Below the pieces are notes generated by a model that was not told where the DNA came from, ran no database searches, and saw only the letters and a list, made by a program, of their open reading frames with translations. A DNA stretch of 22,848 nucleotides. Origin: JAGWGI01 sp050749785 (GTDB lineage Archaea; Micrarchaeota; Micrarchaeia; Micrarchaeales; CABMGC01). The stretch's first letter is position 1; each line of letters opens with the position of its first letter. Of the stretch, positions 14,656-22,153 are shown piece by piece. Location: positions 1 through 22,848 of the forward strand of contig JBOGSA010000008.1 of NCBI GenBank assembly GCA_050749785.1, written 5' to 3'. The position numbers were made by a program, and so were the translations under genes.

Positions 14656-17208
14656 ATGCAAGCAGAAATAATTGACTTTGTGAAATTCGGAATCTTGTCT
14701 GTGGACCAGATAAGAAGGCTAAGCGTAGCAAAGCTCACGGTTCCAGACACTTACAACGAGGATGGCTACCCGATTGACGGCGGTCTTCTCGACCAGCGAC
14801 TCGGAGTAATTGACCCCGGACTTATCTGCAAGACCTGCGGCGCAAGGGCAAAGGTCTGCCCTGGACACTTCGGACACATCGATTTGATAAGGCCGGTTGT
14901 CCACTCGGAATTCTCAAAGATAATCTACTTGCTGCTTCAATCCACATGCCAGAACTGCCACAGGATACTGCTAAATGATGACCAGGTTGTCGAGATACAC
15001 GGAAAGATAAAGAGCCTAGTAGAAACTGAGATCACAGAGATCAGCGTTGGAACTGAGAGCGAGAGGATGGATGAGAGGGACACTCTGTTCAAGAAGCTCA
15101 AGAGCATAAAGAAGTGCCCTCACTGCACAGCGGTGCAGCAGAAGGTGAAGTTCGAATCGCCAACTTATTTCTATTTCGGAGAAGTGCGACTTAAGCCAGA
15201 TGAGATTAGGGATATGCTCGCAAAGGTAACCAACGAGGACCTTAAGACAATTGGAATTGATCCGGTGACAAGCAGGCCGGAGTGGCTGATAATATCTGCG
15301 CTTCTTGTTCCGCCGGTGAATGTGAGGCCGTCGATAACACTTGAATCTGGTGAAAGAAGCGAGGACGACCTGACCCACAAACTCGTCGATATAATGAGGA
15401 TCAACCAGAGGCTCGAGCAGAACATAAATGCAGGAGCACCGCAGATAATCATCGACGACCTCTGGGAACTTTTGCAGTACAACGTAACTACATACTTCAA
15501 CAATGAAACGCCAGGAATTCCTCCGGCAAGGCACAGGAGCGGGAGGGCTCTTAAGACTCTTGCACAACGACTCAAGGGAAAGGAGGGAAGATTCAGATAC
15601 AACCTGAGCGGAAAGAGAGTCAACTATTCCGCAAGAACCGTAATCTCGGTAGATCCATATCTTAAGATCGACGAGGTCGGAGTTCCATTTGAGATCGCAA
15701 CAAGGCTCACTGTTCCATTCTTTGTAACAGCATGGAACGTAGAGAAGGCAAAGGAGTTCGTCACAAGGGCTGAATACCCAATGGTTCTTGGAGTTACAAG
15801 CAAGGATGGAAAAAGAAAGAGAATAACAGACACGAACAGAGAAGAAGTGCTTAAGTCAATACAAGTAGGAGACATACTTGAAAGACAGATAACAAACGGC
15901 GACATCGCGCTTTTCAACAGGCAACCATCGCTACACAGGGCATCTATCATGATGCACCGGGTAAAGGTTCTGCCTGGCAGGACATTTAGGCTCAACTACT
16001 GCACAACGCACCCATACAACGCCGACTTCGACGGGGACGAAATGAACTTGCACATACCACAGACACTTGAGGCGCAGGCCGAAGCAGAATACCTCATGTC
16101 AGTAAAGGACCAGGTGTTCTCCCCAAGAAACGGAGAGGCAATAATCTCAAATAACGAGGATGGAATAACCGGAATGTATCTGCTCACAAACGACGCAACA
16201 AAGCTAGACAAGGAGGAGGCCTCTTACCTGCTTAGCATCGGAGAGATATACGAGCTTCCTGAACCTGATAAGAATGGATTGTATGCAGGAAAGGAGATAT
16301 TCTCAATGCTTCTGCCTAAGGGAATAAACTTTGAACAGAAGACAAAGAAGGGAGTTCTAAAAATAAAGAACGGAAAGTTAATTGAAGGAGTTCTTACAAA
16401 AGCAACATTTGGAATCGGAAGCAAGCTGCTCGCAAAGATTTCCGTAGATTTCGGAAACGTGGTGCTAAAGGATTTCATATCAAATGCAAGCAAGGTTAGC
16501 TATTCATATGCTACAACACACGGAATAACAGTAGGAATCAAGGAATACCTGATAACCGCAAAGATTGAGCAGAGCAGGGACAGGATAGTCAGCGAGACAT
16601 TCTCAAAGGTCACAGACTTAATCAACCAGTACAAGAACAAGAAGCTTGATGCATTGATCGGTTACACACTCAAGCAGTCGCTAGAGCAGATGATAATGGC
16701 AGAGCTCGATCGGGCAAGGGAGAAAGCTGGAGAGGAGATGGTGGCCAACACGCCGGTTGCAAACAATGCTATAATCATGGTAAATGCTGGATCAAGAGGT
16801 AGCATACTCAACCTAGTGCAGATGAGCATGCTCTTGGGTCAGCAAGCGACATCATCCGGAGGAAGAATCAAGCGCGGATACTATAGCAACAGGGTCTTGC
16901 CACACATAAAGCCTGGAGACATAAGCCCTGTGGCAAAAGGTTTCGTGACTTCCAGTTACTATATGGGATTCGAGCCTATCGACATGTACATGCATGCTAT
17001 CGGATCAAGAACGTCGGTAGTTTACAAGGCGATGCTTACCGCAAAGTCAGGTTATCTGCAGAGAAGATTGATCAACGCGCTTCAAGATTACCAAATAGAA
17101 GCAGACCTAACAGTTAGAGACGTTCATGGAAACATAGTGCAGACAAGCTACGGAGGCGATTCTATAGACCCAACCATGATTGATCTTGCGCTGGTTTCAG
17201 AGGAATGA
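14656..17208 (+). CDS. rpoA1: DNA-directed RNA polymerase subunit A' (N-terminal part of A)
   Basis: 850 residues. Zinc sites: C58-x2-C61-x6-C68-x2-H71 in the clamp, and C98/C101 with C154/C157. The switch region GRFRYNLSGKRVNYSARTVI is intact, and the active-site loop NADFDGDEMN (455-464) carries the three metal-binding Asp (457, 459, 461). The bridge-helix part is present (SRGSILNLVQMSMLLGQQ). The chain ends at VRDVHGNIVQTSYGGDSIDP, the standard archaeal A'/A'' split. The start at 14656 is chosen because AAGGAG (14642-14647) is 8 bases upstream; an ATG at 14650 is too close to it. Confidence 0.97.
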   Translation: MQAEIIDFVKFGILSVDQIRRLSVAKLTVPDTYNEDGYPIDGGLLDQRLGVIDPGLICKTCGARAKVCPGHFGHIDLIRPVVHSEFSKIIYLLLQSTCQNCHRILLNDDQVVEIHGKIKSLVETEITEISVGTESERMDERDTLFKKLKSIKKCPHCTAVQQKVKFESPTYFYFGEVRLKPDEIRDMLAKVTNEDLKTIGIDPVTSRPEWLIISALLVPPVNVRPSITLESGERSEDDLTHKLVDIMRINQRLEQNINAGAPQIIIDDLWELLQYNVTTYFNNETPGIPPARHRSGRALKTLAQRLKGKEGRFRYNLSGKRVNYSARTVISVDPYLKIDEVGVPFEIATRLTVPFFVTAWNVEKAKEFVTRAEYPMVLGVTSKDGKRKRITDTNREEVLKSIQVGDILERQITNGDIALFNRQPSLHRASIMMHRVKVLPGRTFRLNYCTTHPYNADFDGDEMNLHIPQTLEAQAEAEYLMSVKDQVFSPRNGEAIISNNEDGITGMYLLTNDATKLDKEEASYLLSIGEIYELPEPDKNGLYAGKEIFSMLLPKGINFEQKTKKGVLKIKNGKLIEGVLTKATFGIGSKLLAKISVDFGNVVLKDFISNASKVSYSYATTHGITVGIKEYLITAKIEQSRDRIVSETFSKVTDLINQYKNKKLDALIGYTLKQSLEQMIMAELDRAREKAGEEMVANTPVANNAIIMVNAGSRGSILNLVQMSMLLGQQATSSGGRIKRGYYSNRVLPHIKPGDISPVAKGFVTSSYYMGFEPIDMYMHAIGSRTSVVYKAMLTAKSGYLQRRLINALQDYQIEADLTVRDVHGNIVQTSYGGDSIDPTMIDLALVSEE

Positions 17209-17212
17209 TTAT

Positions 17213-18253
17213 ATGAAGAAGAACTTTACCGTAATACCAGGAGAACCTGTAGGAGTAATAGCTGCGCAATCAATCGGAGAGCCGGGAACTCAGATGGTCC
17301 TTAGATCTTTCCACTACGCAGGAGTCGCATCCTCGATCGCAACATCAGGACTGCCAAGGCTCGTGGAGATAGTCGACACAAGGAAGAAGCCTGCAACTCC
17401 ATTCTCATACATCTATCTAAAGGGCAAGGCAGCAAACAATTTTGAGACCGCAGAACAGATAGTAAAGAAGATCAGCGAGGTCAGGGTTAACGATGTAGCA
17501 AGGAGAATACTTGAAAACTTCTCCAAGGGAACGATAATGCTCAAACTCGATGAGCAGAAGCTGGAGGCTAACGAACTCACGGCAAAGGGAGTCGCATCAA
17601 AGATAGAAAAACTGATAAATGCTGAGTGCAAGGCTGAAGGAAACACACTTCTGATAAAGACCCACACAAAAGCGGCCAAGGCTGTGAGGGCAATGGCTGT
17701 GCAGATAGGCAAGCTCACGGTAAATGGAATAGAGAACGCAGGAAGAGCAGTCATAAAACAGGACAAAAAGACCGAGGAATTCTACATAGTCACAAACAAC
17801 AGCAACCTTGCAGGCATAATGCAGGTTGATGGAGTTGACACTTCAAGGATTTACACTAATGATATCTTCGAGATGCTCAGGATCTTTGGAATTGAGGCTG
17901 CAAGGAACACAATCGCAAAGGAACTAGACATCGTGCTCAGGGAACAGGGAATAAACGTCAACCAGAGACATTTGAACATACTCGCCGACGCGATGACAGC
18001 AGCGGGCAGCATCAAGAACGTGGGAAGAAGGGGACTGAGCGGAGAGAAGGAGTCGATATTTGCTAGGGCAGCTTACGAAGAAACGGTTAAGCACCTAATC
18101 AATGCAGCAGCGTTCGGAGAAAGAGATGACATGAAGGGAGTCACGGAGAATGTGCTAGTCGGAAAGCAGATACTCCTTGGAACAGGAACGGTGACGCTGG
18201 CCATAAAGAAGGAGGACCTCTCAAAGATAAGCGAGAAGAGCTCGAAGAAATAA
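17213..18253 (+). CDS. rpoA2: DNA-directed RNA polymerase subunit A'' (C-terminal part of A)
   Basis: 346 residues. Begins with the trigger-loop region PGEPVGVIAAQSIGEPGTQM then VLRSFHYAGVAS, then the jaw; the C-terminal segment NVNQRHLNILADAMTAAGS and GRRGLSGEKESIFARAAYEE completes the clamp/cleft. Together with A' it gives the full largest subunit. The start is ATG 17213, 4 bases after the A' stop, with GAGG at 17200-17203. It follows the pattern rpoH-B''-B'-A'-A'' found across archaea, but the next gene is lsm and not the common L30e-nusA-S12-S7 series. Confidence 0.97.
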   Translation: MKKNFTVIPGEPVGVIAAQSIGEPGTQMVLRSFHYAGVASSIATSGLPRLVEIVDTRKKPATPFSYIYLKGKAANNFETAEQIVKKISEVRVNDVARRILENFSKGTIMLKLDEQKLEANELTAKGVASKIEKLINAECKAEGNTLLIKTHTKAAKAVRAMAVQIGKLTVNGIENAGRAVIKQDKKTEEFYIVTNNSNLAGIMQVDGVDTSRIYTNDIFEMLRIFGIEAARNTIAKELDIVLREQGINVNQRHLNILADAMTAAGSIKNVGRRGLSGEKESIFARAAYEETVKHLINAAAFGERDDMKGVTENVLVGKQILLGTGTVTLAIKKEDLSKISEKSSKK

Positions 18254-18280
18254 TCATATTTGTTTTTATTTGGTGAACTG

Positions 18281-18502
18281 ATGCAAGAAAGACCTTTCGA
18301 TCTGCTGAACAAGGCAATTGGCCAGCAGGTTTTGATAAGAATGAAGAATGGAAATGACATAAGGGGCAAGATGACGGCGTTCGACATACACATGAACATC
18401 GTGCTCGACAGTGCTGAAGAGCTTGAAGATGGAAATCTCAAGACAAAGATCGGCACTATACTTCTAAGGGGAGGAAACATTCTCTGGATATCCCCGGCAT
18501 AA
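18281..18502 (+). CDS. Lsm/Sm-like archaeal RNA-binding protein (SmAP)
   Basis: 73 residues. Sm1: VLIRMKNGNDIRGKMTAFDI followed by HMNIVLDSAEE; Sm2: TILLRGGNILWISP, matching the I-x-R-G-(D/N/G)-x-V pattern. Such proteins form hexa- or heptameric rings that bind U-rich RNA. The start is the ATG at 18281, set by GGTGA (18272-18276). It lies 27 bases after rpoA'' on the same strand, probably the last gene of the operon. Confidence 0.95.
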   Translation: MQERPFDLLNKAIGQQVLIRMKNGNDIRGKMTAFDIHMNIVLDSAEELEDGNLKTKIGTILLRGGNILWISPA

Positions 18503-18511
18503 ATTTTCATT

Positions 18512-18535
18512 GGCGCTAAAGCGCTTAGCTGCGCC
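18512..18535 (+). repeat. GC-rich hairpin after lsm
   Basis: GGCGC...GCGCC arms flank an inner GCTAA...TTAGC pair. The element sits between the lsm stop and the tRNA-Ala promoter. No T-run follows, so a terminator role is uncertain; it could be a processing or mRNA-end structure. Confidence 0.35.
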
Positions 18536-18549
18536 CCGAAATTAAAATG

Positions 18550-18557
18550 CTTAAATA
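18550..18557 (+). promoter_or_regulatory. A-box of tRNA-Ala
   Basis: CTTAAATA centred about 27 bases before the tRNA 5' end at 18582. Confidence 0.6.
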
Positions 18558-18581
18558 AGTGTCCACTTCAATGATATTGTT

Positions 18582-18653
18582 GGGCTCCTGGCGCAACGGT
18601 AGCGCGCCTGCATGGCATGCAGGAGGTTGCGGGTTCGAATCCCGCGGAGTCCA
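18582..18653 (+). tRNA. tRNA-Ala, anticodon GGC
   Basis: 72 nt: acceptor GGGCTCC/GGAGTCC containing the G3-T70 wobble pair that identifies alanine tRNA, discriminator A, D-arm GCGC-AACGGTA-GCGC, anticodon stem CCTGC/GCAGG with loop ATGGCAT, variable AGGTT, T-arm GCGGG-TTCGAAT-CCCGC. No intron and no encoded CCA. Its 3' half doubles as coding sequence of the recombinase ORF that follows, marking it as the integration target. Confidence 0.95.
18612..18653 (+). other. Inferred attachment site (attL) in the 3' half of tRNA-Ala
   Basis: The recombinase frame runs without a stop through the whole tRNA and continues into the element. By analogy with tRNA-targeting archaeal integrases the shared core should cover the anticodon loop to the tRNA 3' end. 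Exact limits need the second copy, which I did not find in the window. Confidence 0.5.
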
Positions 18654-19561
18654 AACTTAAAAACCGACGACAAAAGTCGGGTTCAACTCCTAAGCCCAAA
18701 CTAGCTGAAAATGCGGGTTCGGGGTTCATTTTCAGCGAGTTTCTAAGCAGTACAGAGCAGATAATCGGCGCGCTACCAAAAAGTCAGCTCAACGAGCTCC
18801 GGGCCACTCTTGCAAGGGTCCATGCTGCCAGATTCAGAAAGCGCAGAGAGCCAAAATACGGCTCCATAAACAAAGGCTTCACTGAACTTGAGCTGCAGCA
18901 TTTCTTTAGAAATGTAAAATCCGAAAAGTTCAGGCTTTTGTTCAAATATCAGGCCTATTTGGGCCTTCGAGTAGGCGAAGTCAACAAGTTGCACGTAAGC
19001 AACATCGACTTCGATAAACGAGAGCTTACCATAAAAAGCGAGAAATCACGTAAGTTAGATTCGCTAATTATTCCATTTGAACTGTTCAAAGAAACGTACA
19101 ATTTTATCGATAAGAACATGGAACTGATAAAATCTGCAAATGGTTACATTTTTTATAAGGAAAATGACAATAACCACAATAATGTGCAGTATGTTGATCT
19201 TGATTATGTCAGAAAGGTGTTCAGGCAAGCAGCCAAGCGTGCTAATTTGGATCAGATATATGATTACTCTGAAGAGGTTGTAGCAGGTCGCAAAGAAAGG
19301 CCATTACACCGGCTTACAATGCATAGTTTGCGTCATTACGCCATAACACATTTCGCTAAGTCCACTAATGGCAACATAATACTAGCTTCGAGGTTTGCGC
19401 GCCATTCATCGCCAACCGTCACAATGCGTTACATTGCCAAAGACAACGAAGAACTATACAAGAACATTGATTTTGCCTTTAATAATTCAAAATTAAATGA
19501 ATTGACCCTGTTCGCTAAAAAAACTTCTATAAATAAGGCAGACAATACAAAAGCATTATAA
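18617..19561 (+). CDS. Tyrosine recombinase/integrase, probably the C-terminal part of a gene split by integration
   Basis: Up to 314 codons. Catalytic set complete: R118 (YLGLRVGEV), K140 or K143 (IKSEKSRK), H236-x2-R239 (MHSLRHYAITHF), H263 (FARHSSPTVTM), nucleophile Y272 (MRYIA). The first 12 codons lie inside tRNA-Ala, where the T-arm is read as VAGSNPAES. The frame stays open upstream through the entire tRNA to a TGA at 18572-18574. Downstream of the tRNA there is no ATG, GTG or TTG in frame until TTG codon 108, already in the catalytic domain. The only start would be the ATG in the anticodon arm, without ribosome-binding site. This is the geometry of an SSV-type int(C), whose N-terminal piece lies at the far attachment site. 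If so, this copy is silent until excision rejoins the gene. Confidence 0.85.
   Translation: MQEVAGSNPAESKLKNRRQKSGSTPKPKLAENAGSGFIFSEFLSSTEQIIGALPKSQLNELRATLARVHAARFRKRREPKYGSINKGFTELELQHFFRNVKSEKFRLLFKYQAYLGLRVGEVNKLHVSNIDFDKRELTIKSEKSRKLDSLIIPFELFKETYNFIDKNMELIKSANGYIFYKENDNNHNNVQYVDLDYVRKVFRQAAKRANLDQIYDYSEEVVAGRKERPLHRLTMHSLRHYAITHFAKSTNGNIILASRFARHSSPTVTMRYIAKDNEELYKNIDFAFNNSKLNELTLFAKKTSINKADNTKAL
18704..18736 (+). repeat. Perfect 10-bp inverted repeat inside the recombinase ORF
   Basis: GCTGAAAATG (18704-18713) and CATTTTCAGC (18727-18736) flank a 13-base loop CGGGTTCGGGGTT. The loop echoes the T-arm of the adjacent tRNA. Position 50-85 bases from the tRNA end suggests an arm-type binding site or an mRNA hairpin. 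Confidence 0.6.
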
Positions 19562-19562
19562 G

Positions 19563-19570
19563 TTTATATG
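19563..19570 (+). promoter_or_regulatory. A-box for the restriction-modification cassette
   Basis: TTTATATG directly after the recombinase stop predicts transcription from about 19592, with a leader of about 36 nt to the methyltransferase ATG at 19629. Confidence 0.45.
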
Positions 19571-19628
19571 GGAACAATTAATAGTCTGGTTCTGGGTGGG
19601 TTGGCAGTTATATGGTGTTGGTGTGGAA

Positions 19629-20528
19629 ATGGGAGTCAAGCAAGATCAGTACCTAGTGGGTGACTGTAAAGAATTGCTTGTAGGCATACCTGATGATACT
19701 TTTGACCTGATTGTGACCTCACCACCATACGCAGACAGCAGGAAAAGTACCTATGGTGGCATCGCTCCGGATCAATACGTAGAATGGTTCTTGCCTCGCT
19801 CAAAAGAGTTCCTAAAAGTACTAAAGCCGACAGGTACTTTCATATTAAACATAAAAGAAAAGGCAGTAGATGGCGAACGACATACATACGTCCTAGATTT
19901 AATAAAAGGTTTGAAGGCGCAAGGCTGGCTTTGGACCGAAGAGTACATATGGCATAAGAAGAACACACATCCTGGCAAATGGCCGAACAGATTTAGAGAT
20001 GGGTGGGAAAGATGCCTCCAGTTTAACAAAACCAAGAAATTTAACATGTACCAAGATGAAGTAATGGTACCAATCGGTGAATGGGCCCAAAAAAGATTGA
20101 AGAATCTCAGTGAAAATGATAAGAAACGGATGATTTCTTCTGTTGGTAGCGGCTTCGGCAAGAATATTTCCAATTGGGTCGGTAGGAATAAGGTGTATCC
20201 AGATAATGTTCTTCATATAGCACCAGAATCTAGCAATAAAAACCATAGTGCGGTCTTTCCTGTAGAATTGCCGCTATGGTTCATAAGACTCTTTACAAAA
20301 GAAGGCGACCTTGTGCTAGATCCGTTCGCAGGTTCAGGCACTACCGCTGTCGCAGCAAAGCTTGCAAACAGAAACTATATGATGATTGACATAATGGAAA
20401 AATATAAGAGCATAGCAGAAGAAAGAGTAAATCATGAGTGCTCTAACATTAAAGGACATAGAGAAGTTCGTCCAGCAGAATATACAGTCCTTTCATACAA
20501 GCAGATTGCAGGCATTGGAAAGAACTAA
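19629..20528 (+). CDS. Type II DNA methyltransferase, beta class (N4-cytosine or N6-adenine)
   Basis: 299 residues. Motif IV TSPPY (30-34) lies near the N-terminus and the AdoMet-binding motif I DPFAGSGTT (231-239) near the C-terminus, the beta-class order; the region between, including HKKNTHPGKWPNRFRDGWE, would hold the target-recognition domain. SPPY is more usual in N4-cytosine enzymes, but base specificity is not certain. It should protect the site cut by the following endonuclease. Start: ATG 19629 with GGTG 5 bases upstream; an in-frame GTG at 19596 is less likely. The last 95 bases overlap the endonuclease gene in another frame, so the tail after EERV (NHECSNIKGHRE...) is read from the endonuclease N-terminal coding DNA. 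Confidence 0.92.
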   Translation: MGVKQDQYLVGDCKELLVGIPDDTFDLIVTSPPYADSRKSTYGGIAPDQYVEWFLPRSKEFLKVLKPTGTFILNIKEKAVDGERHTYVLDLIKGLKAQGWLWTEEYIWHKKNTHPGKWPNRFRDGWERCLQFNKTKKFNMYQDEVMVPIGEWAQKRLKNLSENDKKRMISSVGSGFGKNISNWVGRNKVYPDNVLHIAPESSNKNHSAVFPVELPLWFIRLFTKEGDLVLDPFAGSGTTAVAAKLANRNYMMIDIMEKYKSIAEERVNHECSNIKGHREVRPAEYTVLSYKQIAGIGKN

Positions 20529-21183
20529 TCTTAAGGATCTCCTCAAAAAGAAGAATCCTTACCTTTTCAAGGCCAAGAATGTGACTACCGCTAACGAGCT
20601 TGTGCAGTCTTTCCTTGACGCCAAGCTTTCGTCTTCTGAAGAAGAGATAATAGGCGCATTCTTAGAAGAATTGGCGATTTTTGTTGCAGAGAAAAAGCTG
20701 AACGCACAAAAAGCTAGCTCATCTGGCATTGATTTTCAATATGTAGAAGGCGATACAGCTTATGCGGTTAGCGTAAAGTCTGGTCTAAATTGGGGCAATA
20801 GCAGCCAATGGAAAGCTTTGGAAGTTGACTTTAAGAGAGTTGGCCAAGTTTTACGTCAATCTCGCAGGATAAAGCATATAGAATACATTTTAGGAGTATC
20901 TTACGGAAATGCTCCGACTATGATAAAAAGAGGTTTCATAAAACAGATAGCAGGTCAAAACTTTTGGTATATGCTTAGTGGAAATAAATCCTTTTACAAA
21001 GACATGATTGAGCCTATCGGATACAAAGCCGAAGAACTTAACAGGCAATTTGAGAAAAAGAAGACCAGCTTGGTAAGTAAATTGACTAAAGAATTCTCAA
21101 AGGACTTCTGTGATAAAGATGGTACCATCCTATGGGGCAAGCTAGTAGAATTCAATTCTGGCAATTTCGGTAAGAAAAAGTAG
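20434..21183 (+). CDS. Type II restriction endonuclease, PmeII-like
   Basis: 249 residues. From memory the sequence matches the PmeII-type endonuclease family: MSALTLKDIEKFVQQNI, NPYLFKAKNVTTANELVQSF, LSSSEEEIIGAFLEELAIF (66-84) and VSVKSGLNWGNSSQ (112-125). The likely PD-(D/E)xK site is D100 (SSGIDFQYVE) with S113-V114-K115, the acidic residue before x-K being Ser as in this family; E78 or E79 may contribute. It cleaves double-stranded DNA at the site methylated by its partner; the target sequence cannot be read from here. The ATG at 20434 lies inside the methyltransferase gene (95-base overlap), so methyltransferase translation may limit endonuclease synthesis. Confidence 0.87.
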   Translation: MSALTLKDIEKFVQQNIQSFHTSRLQALERTNLKDLLKKKNPYLFKAKNVTTANELVQSFLDAKLSSSEEEIIGAFLEELAIFVAEKKLNAQKASSSGIDFQYVEGDTAYAVSVKSGLNWGNSSQWKALEVDFKRVGQVLRQSRRIKHIEYILGVSYGNAPTMIKRGFIKQIAGQNFWYMLSGNKSFYKDMIEPIGYKAEELNRQFEKKKTSLVSKLTKEFSKDFCDKDGTILWGKLVEFNSGNFGKKK

Positions 21184-21190
21184 TGTAATT

Positions 21191-21367
21191 ATGAAAACCG
21201 CAGAGAGATGCAATGAATGCGGTAGAAATGTAGCTTCTAGAAGTGGACTTTTTGTAGATAGAACCGCTTCCTTCGATAATTATAAGACTCAAACCCTAAT
21301 GGGTAAGCCTTTCCCAAATGGTGGCTTCATGTGCAGAGAATGCAATGATAAAGTTTTCAATAGCTAA
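21191..21367 (+). CDS. 58-residue zinc-ribbon protein of the restriction-modification operon
   Basis: Starts 7 bases after the endonuclease stop and ends overlapping the convergent gene by 4 bases. Sequence opens MKTAERCNECGRNVASRSG and closes GGFMCRECNDKVFNS: two CxxC pairs (C7/C10 and C48/C51) 37 residues apart, a treble-clef or ribbon type zinc site. No helix-turn-helix is visible, so it does not look like a classical C (controller) protein. Function unknown; operon position suggests it modulates or assists the cassette, or is a separate element gene. Confidence 0.75.
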   Translation: MKTAERCNECGRNVASRSGLFVDRTASFDNYKTQTLMGKPFPNGGFMCRECNDKVFNS

Positions 21368-22023
21368 GGTTTATTTTGTAATTTCTTGACTGCCTTCTTT
21401 CCATTGAAAATTATAACAGTTAGTATAAGTACTATTGCAAGTATCCAACTATCGGTCATATTCCACTTTATATATTGCATGGAAATTCCTCCAATACCAA
21501 TTTCCAAAACCATAAGTATAACTCCTAATTGTTGATCTTCTATTGAACCGTTTCTACCTAAAATATTGAATTTGAATTTTCCCCCACTGAAATCAAATAA
21601 CTTCTCTATATTAACTATGCCAATTTGTGCTCTGTTATTGCTTGCTATATGCGCAGTATTGTTGCTCATAGTGTTTACATCACTTTGAATCCTTTCAACC
21701 TGTCTGCTTCGATTCATTTGAGCAAGCCAAAGTTCTCCATTACTCGTTAGTCTTAAATGATAGCCTATTGTTGCATTTTCGTATAAAAATAGGTCTCCTC
21801 TCCCGCCATAGTCTCTTATTCTTTGTTCGTCATCTGCATTAATTGATACAAGTCCATCAGCTTTAAGTTCTTCTACTGTTTTACAAAGTTCTTGATATTC
21901 ATTGTTGGCACTATTTCTAGGTATTCCTAATCGATCTCTTAATACATCAGTGGTAACGCTCTGACCAGCTGGTATAGGTCTCTTTAATTCTGACAATACC
22001 CATTCTTTCGTTACTTGTGGCAT
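21364..22023 (-). CDS. Winged-helix protein with two C-terminal membrane helices
   Basis: 219 residues from the ATG at 22023 (a TTG one codon earlier is possible). N-terminal 100 residues look like a winged helix: VTTDVLRDRLGIPRNSANNE, CKTVEELKADGLVSI, and an HLRLTSNGELWLA wing/helix like MarR or PadR-type folds. A polar Asn/Gln/Ser-rich linker (about 105-135) follows, then a short domain (IVNIEKLFDFSGGKFKFNILG), and two hydrophobic helices (about 166-182 and 192-207) with a Lys-rich tail. I know no named family with this order; it may be a membrane-tethered regulator or a sensor in the element. It is convergent with the zinc-ribbon gene. Codon use is AT-rich like its neighbours. Confidence 0.75.
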   Translation of the reverse strand: MPQVTKEWVLSELKRPIPAGQSVTTDVLRDRLGIPRNSANNEYQELCKTVEELKADGLVSINADDEQRIRDYGGRGDLFLYENATIGYHLRLTSNGELWLAQMNRSRQVERIQSDVNTMSNNTAHIASNNRAQIGIVNIEKLFDFSGGKFKFNILGRNGSIEDQQLGVILMVLEIGIGGISMQYIKWNMTDSWILAIVLILTVIIFNGKKAVKKLQNKP

Positions 22024-22038
22024 CAAACCAACTATACA

Positions 22039-22049
22039 TTATATAATAA
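22039..22049 (-). promoter_or_regulatory. A-box for the membrane winged-helix gene
   Basis: TTATTATATAA on the minus strand, about 20-26 bases before the ATG at 22023, which implies a leaderless or nearly leaderless transcript. Confidence 0.45.
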
Positions 22050-22115
22050 CTAAAAAACTTAGTACCCCCACATTATTGTTTCGCTTCTTGTGTTTTTAAG
22101 CCTTAACTTTGTTCA

Positions 22116-22130
22116 AAAACAAAAAGGTTT
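22116..22130 (-). terminator. T-run after the small secreted-protein gene
   Basis: On the minus strand CCTTTTTGTTTTTGA lies about 25-35 bases past the stop at 22154, the form of an archaeal oligo-T terminator. Confidence 0.45.
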
Positions 22131-22153
22131 CACAGTCGATATAACACCAAGCC

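Noticed and set aside
18512..18535. Hairpin after lsm as a bacterial-type intrinsic terminator
   Set aside because: No T-run follows the stem, and such terminators are not the archaeal norm.
18617..18652. Calling the recombinase an intact gene beginning at the ATG inside the tRNA
   Set aside because: There is no ribosome-binding site, the frame is open further upstream through the tRNA, and the encoded residues are just tRNA sequence; a split gene explains this better, though it is not proven.
19596..19628. Longer methyltransferase start at GTG 19596
   Set aside because: The ATG at 19629 has GGTG at proper spacing, and the longer start would begin almost at the predicted transcription start.
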